Source: Gemmataceae bacterium
GTDB lineage: Bacteria; Planctomycetota; Planctomycetia; Gemmatales; Gemmataceae
Length of the DNA: 10,390 nt
Assembly: GCA_020847555.1 (NCBI GenBank)
Contig: JADLBT010000211.1
Coordinates: 1 to 10,390, forward strand
Direction: 5' to 3'
This document shows, piece by piece, positions 1-6,726 of this stretch. The notes under the pieces are model-generated. The model did no database searches, was not told where the DNA came from, and saw nothing but the letters and a program-made list of their open reading frames with translations. Position 1 is the first letter of the stretch. Each line of letters opens with the position of its first letter. The position numbers and the translations under genes are program-made.

Positions 1-1374
1 AGGCCTTTGCTCGACCCGGTGAGCGGGGGGCAGGGGACAGCGGACAGGGAAGAAGGAGGGGCTTCCCTGTCCGCTGTCCCCTGCCCCCTGCCCACTATCC
101 TGGAGGTCGAGCGCGCCAACTACGAGTTCTTCCTGGGCATCCCGGACCCGCCGCGCGACCAGGTGCGGCACGGCGAGGTCAAGGGGTCGCAGTTCCTGCT
201 GCCGCTGTTCGAGTACAGCAGCGCCTGCAGCGGCTGTGGCGAGACGCCGTACCTCAAACTCCTGTCGCAGCTGTTCGGCGACCGGCTGCTGATCGCCAAC
301 GCGACCGGCTGCACGTCGATCTACGGCGGGAACCTGCCGACAACGCCGTGGGCCGTCAACCAGGACGGCCGCGGCCCCGCGTGGTCCAACTCCCTGTTCG
401 AGGACAACGCCGAGTTCGGGTTCGGGTTCCGGCTCAGCCTCGACAGCCTCACCGGGCAGGCGCGCGGCCTGCTCGTGCAGCTGGCCGGACAGGTCGGCGA
501 GGGGCTCGTCAAGGAGTTGCTGGAGGCCGACCAGAAGACCGAGCCGGCCATCGAGGCGCAGCGGCAGCGCGTCGCGGCGCTACGCACCCGGCTGAAGAGC
601 GTCGATTCGCCGCCGGCCCGGCGGCTGGACCTCCTGGCCGACTACCTCGTCGCGAAGAGTGTCTGGCTGGTCGGCGGGGATGGCTGGGCGTACGACATCG
701 GGTACGGCGGGCTGGATCACGTCCTGTCGATGCTGCGCAACGTCAACATCCTGGTCCTCGACACCGAGGTCTACTCGAACACCGGCGGCCAGGCGTCCAA
801 GAGCACCCCGCTGGGGGCGGCAGCCAAGTTCGCGTCGGCCGGCAAGGCGATCAACAAGAAGGATCTGGGTCTGATGGCGATGAACTACGGCCACGTCTAT
901 GTCGCGTCAGTTGCGTTCGGTGCCAAGGACGCCCAAACGGTGCAGGCGTTCCAGGAGGCGGCCAGCTACGACGGGCCGTCGCTGATCATCGCCTACAGCC
1001 ACTGCATCGCCCACGGGTACGACCTGCGATTGGGGGCCGAGCAGCAGAAGCTCGCGGTCAGCTCCGGTGTCTGGCCGCTGTACCGCTTCGACCCGCGGCG
1101 GGTCGAGCGGGGCGAGCCACCGCTGGTGATCGACATGCTGCCGGGGCGGACGAGCGTGACCGAGTACATGCGCAACGAGACGCGCTTTCGGATGGTCGAG
1201 CGGATCGACCCGGAACGGTTCCGTCGGCTGGCGGCGGCGGCGCGCGACCACGCCGCCCGGCGGGTCGCGCTGTACGAGCAGCTGGCCCGCATCGTCCTCC
1301 CGGCCCACGCCCCGGCGCCCGAGGAGGGCGCCCACGGCAAGAAAACGACGGAGACGAAGGAGGGGAGCCGATGA
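1..1374 (+). CDS. nifJ: Pyruvate:ferredoxin (flavodoxin) oxidoreductase, C-terminal part; 5' end outside window
   Basis: The enzyme oxidatively decarboxylates pyruvate to acetyl-CoA and CO2 and passes electrons to ferredoxin or flavodoxin in the cytoplasm. The frame is open from base 1, so the gene enters from the left; the family is usually about 1,170-1,200 residues and 457 are visible. Family signatures seen: LEVERANYEFF (about 103-135), the CSGCGETPYLKLL segment with cysteine codons at 226 and 235, TGC at 310 in ANATGCTSIYGG and at 1003 in SHCIAHGYDL. These four are the expected ligands of the [4Fe-4S] cluster nearest the thiamine diphosphate. The TPP/Mg site is GGDGWAYDIG (673-702) with NTGGQ (778-792). 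The TTG at 7 is not a credible start because the domain linker continues upstream. A palindrome is embedded in frame near the left edge (separate entry). The stop overlaps the next start by four bases, so the two genes are probably translationally coupled. Identification is very secure. Confidence 0.96.
   Translation, partial: RPLLDPVSGGQGTADREEGGASLSAVPCPLPTILEVERANYEFFLGIPDPPRDQVRHGEVKGSQFLLPLFEYSSACSGCGETPYLKLLSQLFGDRLLIANATGCTSIYGGNLPTTPWAVNQDGRGPAWSNSLFEDNAEFGFGFRLSLDSLTGQARGLLVQLAGQVGEGLVKELLEADQKTEPAIEAQRQRVAALRTRLKSVDSPPARRLDLLADYLVAKSVWLVGGDGWAYDIGYGGLDHVLSMLRNVNILVLDTEVYSNTGGQASKSTPLGAAAKFASAGKAINKKDLGLMAMNYGHVYVASVAFGAKDAQTVQAFQEAASYDGPSLIIAYSHCIAHGYDLRLGAEQQKLAVSSGVWPLYRFDPRRVERGEPPLVIDMLPGRTSVTEYMRNETRFRMVERIDPERFRRLAAAARDHAARRVALYEQLARIVLPAHAPAPEEGAHGKKTTETKEGSR
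19..95. repeat. Perfect palindromic element inside the nifJ coding sequence
   Basis: Bases 26-52 and 62-88 are exact reverse complements (27 bp), separated by a nine-base loop AAGGAGGGG at 53-61. The arms extend to 19-52 and 62-95 with only two non-Watson-Crick positions (22/92 and 25/89, the second a G-T wobble). The sequence is read through in the oxidoreductase frame without a stop. It codes for a Gly/Pro/Ser-rich stretch of about 24 residues between RPLLDP and ILEVERANYEFF, where ordinary family members have a short linker between the ferredoxin-like domain and the TPP domain. The strict palindrome is 63 bp, exactly 21 codons. This looks like a small non-autonomous palindromic element that inserted in a tolerated linker. 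The symmetry is directly visible; the mobile origin is inference. Confidence 0.85.
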
Positions 1375-2372
1375 ACCTGAGTACCACCTACATGGGATTC
1401 GAGTTGCCGCACCCGCTGATCCCGGGCGCGTCGCCTCTGACGGCCGACCTGGACGCCGTGCGCCGGCTGGAGGACGCCGGAGCGCCGATGGTCATCATGC
1501 ACTCCCTGTTCGAGGAGCAGATCGTCCGCGAGGAGCTAGCCATCACGCGCGCGCTGGAGACGCCGAAGGAGAGCTACGCCGAGGCGCTCAGCTACCTGCC
1601 GGAGCCGGACGAGTTTCAGCTCGGACCGGACGAGTACCTGGAGCAGATCCGGAAGCTCAAGGCAGCTGTGGCGGTCCCGGTGATCGGTTCGTTGAACGGC
1701 ACGACCAAGGGCGGATGGCTGGAGCACGCGCGGCGGATCGAGCAGGCCGGCGCCGATGGGCTGGAGCTGAACCTGTACGAGCTGGCGATGGAGCCGGACG
1801 AACCGGGCGAGGCGGTCGAGCGGCGCGGGCTCGAGGTGGTGCGGACCGTCAAGGCGTCGGTGGGCATTCCCGTCGCCGTCAAGCTGTCGCCGTTCTACTC
1901 GTCGATCGCGAACTACGCCCGCCGGCTGGACGAGGCGGGGGCGGACGCCCTGGTGCTGTTCAATCGCTTCTACCAGCCGGACATCGACGTCGAACAGCAG
2001 GAGGTGCTGCGCGTCTACCTGTCGAGCCCGTCGGAACTGCTGCTGCGGCTGCGCTGGATCGGCGCACTGGCCGGGCGGGTGCGGCCGGCGCTCGCCGCGA
2101 CCGGCGGCATCCAGACGGCGGTGGACGTCATCAAGGCCGTCATGGTCGGGGCGCAGGCCGCGCAAATGGTGTCGGCGCTGCTGCGGCGCGGACCGTACCA
2201 CCTGAAGGAAGTGCGGGAGGAAGTGGCCCGGTGGCTGGATCAGCATGAGTGCGAGTCGCTGCGGCAGATCCAGGGGAGCATGAGCCTGCTGCGCTGTCCG
2301 GACCCGGGCGCGTACCACCGGGCCAACTACATCCGCTTGCTCCAGAGCTGGCAGGTGGAGGATCACCTCTAG
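1371..2372 (+). CDS. Dihydroorotate dehydrogenase-like FMN protein, catalytic Cys/Ser absent
   Basis: A 333-residue TIM-barrel flavoprotein of the dihydroorotate dehydrogenase / PreA-like group. The ATG lies inside the ATGA overlap with the oxidoreductase stop. Visible features: N-terminal FELPHPLIPGASPLT (residues 10-24), strand motif VIGSLNG, ELNLY at 132-136, VAVKLSPF with Lys171 (expected near the flavin), LFNRFYQPDID from 196, and the phosphate-binding ATGGI (243-247) followed by a GAQAAQMVSAL segment. In true class 1 enzymes the segment after ELNL carries the catalytic Cys, and class 2 enzymes use Ser; here it reads ELNLYELAMEP, with neither. It also lacks the C-terminal ferredoxin-type cysteine motifs of PreA. 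It is therefore unlikely to make orotate. Proteins of this type are known beside pyruvate:ferredoxin oxidoreductase genes, which suggests a role linked to that enzyme, such as electron transfer. The true substrate is unknown. Confidence 0.9.
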   Translation: MNLSTTYMGFELPHPLIPGASPLTADLDAVRRLEDAGAPMVIMHSLFEEQIVREELAITRALETPKESYAEALSYLPEPDEFQLGPDEYLEQIRKLKAAVAVPVIGSLNGTTKGGWLEHARRIEQAGADGLELNLYELAMEPDEPGEAVERRGLEVVRTVKASVGIPVAVKLSPFYSSIANYARRLDEAGADALVLFNRFYQPDIDVEQQEVLRVYLSSPSELLLRLRWIGALAGRVRPALAATGGIQTAVDVIKAVMVGAQAAQMVSALLRRGPYHLKEVREEVARWLDQHECESLRQIQGSMSLLRCPDPGAYHRANYIRLLQSWQVEDHL

Positions 2373-2398
2373 GCAGGCGGACGCGGTTGTGCTGCACA

Positions 2399-2433
2399 TT
2401 CTCTCCCTCTCCCCTTGTGGGAGAGGGGGAGAA
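2399..2433. terminator. Stem-loop between convergent genes, probable bidirectional terminator
   Basis: Arms 2399-2413 and 2419-2433 pair over 15 bp with one T-G wobble (2404/2428) around the five-base loop CTTGT. The stem is pyrimidine-rich on one side (CTCTCCCTCTCCC) and purine-rich on the other. It lies in the 103-bp gap between the dihydroorotate-dehydrogenase-like stop and the stop of the minus-strand universal stress gene, so it could serve both transcripts. There is no clear T-run after it, so intrinsic termination is inferred from position and stem strength. Similar CTCTCCC/GGGAGAG palindromes occur as dispersed intergenic repeats in many bacteria, so it may equally be a repeat element. 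Confidence 0.6.
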
Positions 2434-2475
2434 GAAGTCACACCCAGCCATGCCCCTCTGCTTCGTTCCGGGGGC

Positions 2476-3414
2476 TCACGCGGTCGGCCGGTGAACGAGC
2501 ACGGGCACCGCGGCGCCGCGAATGATCTTGTCCGCGACGCTGCCGAGAAAGAGACGCTTCACGCCGCGGCGGCCGTGCGTCTCCAGTGCGATCAGGTTCG
2601 CGGCCGAAGCGGCGCCTTCGGCCAGGATCGCCTTCGCCGGGTAGTGATCCACGATCACCCGGGTCTCGACCTTCAGTCCCCTGCCACGCAGCTTTTCCGC
2701 CACGCCGTCGAGGTAGCCGAGCGCCTCCTTGCTCACCTCCGCCTGGAGCTTCTCGATTTGCGCCACCATCGCCTGGATGCGCTGGCCGAACGGCGTCCCC
2801 TCGACGTCATAGTGCAGCGGCATGACCGGGCTGACGACGCGCAGCAAGGTGAACGCGGCCCCGGTCAGGGCGCCCAGGGCGGCTGCCGGTTCGAGCATCT
2901 GCTCCGCCAGCGGCGTCCCGTCGAGCGGCAGGAGGATGCGCTTCAGTGGCGGCTCCTGGTCGAGGTGCGGGCGGCCCTCCCCGGGACGGACCAGCAGCAA
3001 CGGCACCGACGAATCGCGCACCAACTCGTCGGCCACACTGCCCAGCCAGAACCGCGCCATCATGCCGCGCCCGTGGGTGGTCATGACCACCAGGTCGGCG
3101 CCGGTCGCACTCGCCGTCGCCCGCACCGTGGCCGCCACCGGGCCGTCGAGCAGATCCACCTGGACCGGGACCGACGCGATGGTCCCGAGCTGTCGGGCGA
3201 GGTCGTTCAGATAGCCGCGCTGGTGATCCTTGAGATCCTGCTCCAGCGCGGCGTCGAACACGAACGCGCCTTCAGGATACACGAACGCCGGCGGGGCGCA
3301 GACATGGAGCAGCCGCAGGCTGGCCCCGGCCCGCCGTGCCAGCCCCAGCGCCAGCGGCAGAGCGTGTTCGCCGAGGGTTGAGCCGTCCAGGGGCACAAGG
3401 ATGTTACGGTACAT
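2476..3414 (-). CDS. Universal stress protein with two UspA domains
   Basis: A 312-residue cytoplasmic protein made of two tandem Usp (Rossmann-like) domains, about 1-148 and 157-312. Each begins with the family's opening strand: ILVPLDGS (5-12) and ILLPLDGT (160-167). Each carries the nucleotide-loop pattern H-G-9x-G-S: His114-Gly115 to Gly125-Ser126, and His280-Gly281 to Gly291-Ser292. In both, the first glycine of the G-2x-G-9x-G(S/T) ATP motif is replaced (Thr112, Glu278), so ATP binding is plausible but not certain. The ATG start is supported by an AAAGGAG ribosome site (3420-3426, minus strand) five bases upstream. It converges on the oxidoreductase pair and diverges from the deoxyhypusine-synthase-like gene. 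Such proteins commonly respond to starvation or oxygen limitation, which would fit the neighbouring low-potential enzyme; that link is inference. Confidence 0.93.
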   Translation of the reverse strand: MYRNILVPLDGSTLGEHALPLALGLARRAGASLRLLHVCAPPAFVYPEGAFVFDAALEQDLKDHQRGYLNDLARQLGTIASVPVQVDLLDGPVAATVRATASATGADLVVMTTHGRGMMARFWLGSVADELVRDSSVPLLLVRPGEGRPHLDQEPPLKRILLPLDGTPLAEQMLEPAAALGALTGAAFTLLRVVSPVMPLHYDVEGTPFGQRIQAMVAQIEKLQAEVSKEALGYLDGVAEKLRGRGLKVETRVIVDHYPAKAILAEGAASAANLIALETHGRRGVKRLFLGSVADKIIRGAAVPVLVHRPTA

Positions 3415-3717
3415 TGGTGCTCCTTTATGGTGATACCGGGCTCAGGAGGACGAAGGGCAAATGTCGTGCCGAAGCCAACGCCGTGGAGTGCGGTCGTGTA
3501 TCGCCTGCCGCGATCGTTATCCGGGCCGCGGGAAGGGGATGCAATCCGGGCTGCGGGCGCGAGTCCGCTGGGGCGGTGGCGCGGGAGGGCGGTCGGGGCA
3601 AACCCGCACAGCGCGGTGTGCGAAACCCACCCACCAGCCCGGCGCTGGCGCTCCGGGCTGGTAAGAGCGCCAGCGCCGGGCGGTTGACGATGGGATGAGG
3701 GAACGTAGCCTGTCGAT
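3415..3717. other. Divergent intergenic region, 303 bp
   Basis: This gap separates the minus-strand universal stress gene from the plus-strand deoxyhypusine-synthase-like gene, so promoters for both should lie here. The left end holds the ribosome site of the stress gene (3420-3426, minus strand). The right third holds the palindromic repeat at 3634-3681. A TTGACG at 3684-3689 resembles a -35 box, but I find no matching -10 hexamer at 16-18 bp, so no promoter is called. A stop (TAG, 3706-3708) lies in frame just upstream of the ATG at 3718 and limits that gene's start. No RNA gene and no convincing small protein were seen. Confidence 0.6.
3634..3681. repeat. Dispersed GC-rich palindromic repeat, copy 1
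   Basis: Two overlapping inverted repeats share the same bases. The longer has perfect 17-bp arms, 3637-3653 (GCCCGGCGCTGGCGCTC) and 3665-3681 (its reverse complement), with an 11-base loop. The other pairs 3634-3642 (CCAGCCCGG) with 3653-3661 around a ten-base loop. The two folds are mutually exclusive. The core GAGCGCCAGCGCCGG (3665-3679) recurs exactly at 7345-7359. Sequences of the type CGCTGGCGCTCCGGGCT are familiar as high-copy intergenic repeats in planctomycete genomes. Position in a divergent promoter region allows a regulatory or transcript-end role, but none is shown. Confidence 0.75.
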
Positions 3718-4854
3718 ATGAACCCATCAGGATCCGAACCCGGCAAGTACCTGCACCGCATCAGCCACAAGCGAATCGACCCGCCGCCGCTAACCGGCCA
3801 AACGCCCCTCACGCACGTTATCGAGGAGGCGTTCCTCTCCTACAACGCCGGCCGGCTGCGCGAGGCGTGCCGCCTGTTCGCGGCGAAGATGCTCGCCGAC
3901 GATTCGACGGTTGGCCTGTCGCGGAGCGGGGCACTGACGCCGGCCGGCCTCGGTGTGTCCTGCCTGGTTCCGCTGGTCGAGGCCGGGTTCATCGACTGGA
4001 TCGTCAGCACCGGGGCGAACCTGTACCACGACACCCACTTCGCCCTGGGCATGGACATGCACCAGGCGCGTCCCGGACTCGACGATCTGAAGCTCCGCGA
4101 GGAGCAGGTTATTCGCATTTACGATATCGTCTTCGCCTACGAAAACCTGCTCGGCACCGACCAGTTCTACCGCACGCTGTGCCGCGGCGAGGCGTTCCAG
4201 CGGACGATGGGGACGGCGGAGTTTCACCACCTCGTCGGCAAGTACGTGGCGGCCCGCGAGGACCAGGCGGGCGGCAAGCGGCGCAGCCTGCTGGCGGCGG
4301 CGTACCGCTGCGCCGTCCCGGTGTTCACGCCATCCCCGGGCGACAGCTCGATTGGCATGAACCTGGCGGCCCTGCAGCTCGAGGGCTCGGCCCTTGGGAT
4401 CGACCCGCTGCGCGACGTGAACCAGAGCGCGGCCATCGTCTACGACGCCAGGAAGAGCGGCCGGAGCGGGGTGCTGATCCTCGGTGGCGGATCGCCCAAG
4501 AACTTCATGCTCCAGACGGAACCGCAAATTCAGGAAGTCCTCGGACTGGAGGAGAGCGGGCACGACTACTTCCTGCAGGTGACGGACGCTCGTCCCGACA
4601 CCGGCGGGCTGAGCGGGGCAACGCCGCAGGAGGCGATGACATGGGGCAAGGTCGATCCGGCGCAGCTGCCAGACACGGTCACCTGCTACGTCGATTCGAC
4701 CGTCGCCCTGCCGCTGCTGACGGCCTACGCGCTGGCGACGCATGCCCCGCGGCCGCCGCGCCGGCTGATGGACCGCCTCGGGGCGCTGACCGAGCAGCTC
4801 GTCCAGGAGTACCGGACGCGCGGCGGCCGCGAGGACGTGCGCGGCAAGGTCTAA
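3718..4854 (+). CDS. Deoxyhypusine synthase family protein (homospermidine-synthase-like)
   Basis: A 378-residue NAD-dependent aminobutyl-transferase fold. Deoxyhypusine synthase moves the butylamine group of spermidine to a lysine of eIF5A; bacteria have no eIF5A, and characterised bacterial relatives make polyamines such as homospermidine. Visible motifs: [13 protein letters not shown] (67-79), [12 protein letters not shown] (from 94; Gly99-Ala100-Asn101), LGGGSPK (255-261, dinucleotide region), and [13 protein letters not shown] with Lys311 in the position of the lysine that forms the enzyme-butylimine intermediate in the human enzyme. Length matches the family. ATG 3718 is the first usable start because a stop lies in frame at 3706-3708. 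There is no clear Shine-Dalgarno sequence, so the message may be leaderless or initiate weakly. The family is secure; the exact acceptor (putrescine, agmatine or another amine) is not determined. No other polyamine gene is in the window. Confidence 0.88.
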   Translation: MNPSGSEPGKYLHRISHKRIDPPPLTGQTPLTHVIEEAFLSYNAGRLREACRLFAAKMLADDSTVGLSRSGALTPAGLGVSCLVPLVEAGFIDWIVSTGANLYHDTHFALGMDMHQARPGLDDLKLREEQVIRIYDIVFAYENLLGTDQFYRTLCRGEAFQRTMGTAEFHHLVGKYVAAREDQAGGKRRSLLAAAYRCAVPVFTPSPGDSSIGMNLAALQLEGSALGIDPLRDVNQSAAIVYDARKSGRSGVLILGGGSPKNFMLQTEPQIQEVLGLEESGHDYFLQVTDARPDTGGLSGATPQEAMTWGKVDPAQLPDTVTCYVDSTVALPLLTAYALATHAPRPPRRLMDRLGALTEQLVQEYRTRGGREDVRGKV

Positions 4855-4958
4855 ACGAGTGTTGGAGCAGGATAACAGCAATCGTATTATCGAGCCCCAT
4901 CTTCCTTTGTTCGATTCCCGGACTCCCGGACTCCGCCCCGTGCGCTCGGGAAAAAGCG

Positions 4959-4986
4959 TTGGCGCAGCTCCTCGATAGGTTAGAAT
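4959..4986 (+). promoter_or_regulatory. Candidate sigma-70-type promoter for the secreted-protein cluster
   Basis: TTGGCG (4959-4964) and TAGAAT (4981-4986) resemble -35 and -10 hexamers and are separated by 16 bp. The site lies about 80 bp upstream of the ATG at 5065, in an intergenic stretch of about 210 bp that is locally richer in A and T than its surroundings. No other hexamer pair there looks as good. The assignment rests on sequence resemblance alone. Confidence 0.45.
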
Positions 4987-5064
4987 TGATCCTTTCCCCC
5001 CGACGGCGCCGGGTGATCGTCCGCCCGGCAGGACCACGCCGCTCCCACCAGGCACGACGCACCC

Positions 5065-6696
5065 ATGAACCACCCCTGTCACACTGCACACGCCACCCGT
5101 ACACGGCCGCGTGGCCGCGGGACCGCGGTCGCCGTGCTCCTGGCAGCACTGGCGGTTCTCTGCCCGGCGGCCGTGGGGACCGCCCAGCAAGCGCCGCAGC
5201 CCACGATCCCGGTCGTACCGGCAGTGGTGCCCGACTGGGTGAAACTCAGCCAGGAGGATCTGCGGCACCAGGCCCGGATTCTGGCGGACCGCCTGGCCGG
5301 GCTCTACTCCCAGTGGCTGGCCGACCAGGTCGGTCAGCCGGTCCGCCGGCAGCTGCACCTGCTGGCGGAAACCGAGGTAAAGAATTCGGTCCGGCGGGCG
5401 GACCAGGCGGGCGAGGTGCTGGCGTCCGTCAGCCGCAGCACAGAGCAGCAGGCAGGCGAGTTGGCGCGCACGGAGGCGCGGCTGCTCGAATTGCAGAAGG
5501 AGCTGAAGGAGGCCCGCGCGAGGAAGAACCAGCGCCAGGTGACGGAACTCGAGTCGCGCGTGCGTTCGCTGCGCAGCAAGATCCTGACCGCGTCCAGCCA
5601 CGCCCAGTCCGCGGACCGGAAGGTCCGGCAGACGATCGAGACCATGACGGCCACATGGCCCGACCTCGTTGCGACACTGAAGACCGGGGCGATGCAGGAC
5701 GCCGGGGCCGGAATCAGGCACACGCAGGCCGCAGTGAGAGCGCTGGAGCGACACCAGCTGGTCGAGGCCGCCGCGGCGATGAAGGTCAGTACCATGCACC
5801 TCCGGCGCCTGGCCGACGCGACCCGGCGGCTGTACGCGGCGCTGGAGATACACCGCGCCGAGACGGCCGCCGAACGGCTCGCGCTCGCCACGGACGATGC
5901 CGCCGAGAGCCTCCGCCTGTTCGCCCGGACCACCACCCGCAAGGAGGGCGAGCCGCAGGTGTTCTTCGATCAGATCCGGACCATGGAGCAAGCCCTGCAG
6001 CGGTCCGCCGACGCGGTGGCCGCGGGGCAGCAGACCGGGGCGGCGCTGAAGAAGGCGGTCGCAGCCCTGAAGGCCACGCCGCAGGCAGTTGACCGGATCG
6101 AGCCGCACGTCACCCGGGCGCTGGCCGACCTGCGGCAGGGGGCGGAGCACCTGGGCCGGGTGAATCCCGAGCGGGCGGGGGCCAGCCTTGGAGCGGCCGC
6201 GGGGCATCTGCACACGCTGGCGCGCGACCTGCGCGCGGTGCGCCTGCGGTTCGGGCTAAAGGGCGAGACCAGGGCGGACACCCTCGCTCGTGCCGTCGGC
6301 ACCTGGTTGCCGGGGAAGCTGGGCAAACAGGTGGAGGGACAACTCACCGACGCGCACCGCAAGGCTGTCCTCCCGGCCCTGCTGCAGGCGGCCAGCCGGA
6401 CGGCGGACCAGCTCCTGCCGGGAGACGGCAGTATGAAGGCCGCGCGCGAGGCGCTGCTGAAGAATCTGGAGGGCATGCTGGGCGCCGACCTCCTCGGCCG
6501 TGTCAAGGCCGCCGAGCGGTTTGCGGAGGGGGCCGGTCAACCGCTCCGGCAGGCGGACGGACAGGCGTCGGCCCGGGACATGCCGCTGGTCCAGACCGCC
6601 GAGCAGGCCGCCCGCGTCCTCATCAACCGCCAGCTGGACATGCTGACCCAGGTCGGGATTTCCCAGGCCAGGTTCTTCAAGCCGGTCCCCAAATGA
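5065..6696 (+). CDS. Secreted alpha-helical protein of unknown function
   Basis: I do not recognise this 543-residue protein. The N-terminus is a Sec signal peptide: arginine-rich RTRPRGRG (12-19), hydrophobic core about 20-38, likely cleavage after Ala40 (VGTA/QQ). The mature part is almost entirely Ala/Leu/Arg/Glu-rich predicted helix. The strongest coiled-coil stretch is about 130-178 (ELARTEARLLELQKELKEAR and following). Later helices have the spacing of a helical-bundle or rod-like periplasmic protein. No cysteine remains after signal removal, and no catalytic motif, transmembrane helix or lipobox is seen. No clear Shine-Dalgarno sequence precedes the ATG. The next gene follows after 30 bp on the same strand, so they are probably co-transcribed. 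A structural, scaffolding or envelope role is a guess from the helix content. Confidence 0.85.
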   Translation: MNHPCHTAHATRTRPRGRGTAVAVLLAALAVLCPAAVGTAQQAPQPTIPVVPAVVPDWVKLSQEDLRHQARILADRLAGLYSQWLADQVGQPVRRQLHLLAETEVKNSVRRADQAGEVLASVSRSTEQQAGELARTEARLLELQKELKEARARKNQRQVTELESRVRSLRSKILTASSHAQSADRKVRQTIETMTATWPDLVATLKTGAMQDAGAGIRHTQAAVRALERHQLVEAAAAMKVSTMHLRRLADATRRLYAALEIHRAETAAERLALATDDAAESLRLFARTTTRKEGEPQVFFDQIRTMEQALQRSADAVAAGQQTGAALKKAVAALKATPQAVDRIEPHVTRALADLRQGAEHLGRVNPERAGASLGAAAGHLHTLARDLRAVRLRFGLKGETRADTLARAVGTWLPGKLGKQVEGQLTDAHRKAVLPALLQAASRTADQLLPGDGSMKAAREALLKNLEGMLGADLLGRVKAAERFAEGAGQPLRQADGQASARDMPLVQTAEQAARVLINRQLDMLTQVGISQARFFKPVPK

Positions 6697-6726
6697 GAAG
6701 CGGCCGGCCCACCGCGAGGGGTTGCC

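Noticed and set aside
348..1370. Upstream extension of the dihydroorotate-dehydrogenase-like frame as a fusion protein
   Set aside because: The extension is an Arg/Gly/Ala-rich out-of-frame reading of the intact oxidoreductase gene. The family's normal N-terminus begins at the ATG at 1371.
2389..3381. Plus-strand open frame of 330 codons opposite the universal stress gene
   Set aside because: The minus strand encodes a full two-domain UspA with a strong ribosome site. The plus-strand translation has no recognisable features.
3207..3812. Minus-strand open frame across the divergent intergenic region
   Set aside because: It includes translated palindromic repeat sequence (SPERQRRAGG-like) and out-of-frame UspA sequence, so it is a typical spurious product of this repeat.
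4903..4932. tRNA-like TTCGATTCC motif
   Set aside because: The flanking bases do not pair into a T-stem, and no acceptor, D or anticodon arm can be built around it.
4916..4932. Short tandem CCCGGACT CCCGGACT
   Set aside because: Two copies of an eight-base unit in GC-rich DNA can arise by chance, and nothing links them to a function.
3790..6213. Very long minus-strand open frame (807 codons) opposite the DHS-like gene and the secreted helical gene
   Set aside because: It spans an intergenic region, has an Arg/Gly/Pro/Gln-rich composition with no domain, and lies opposite two genes with good starts or recognisable motifs. It is an effect of high GC content.
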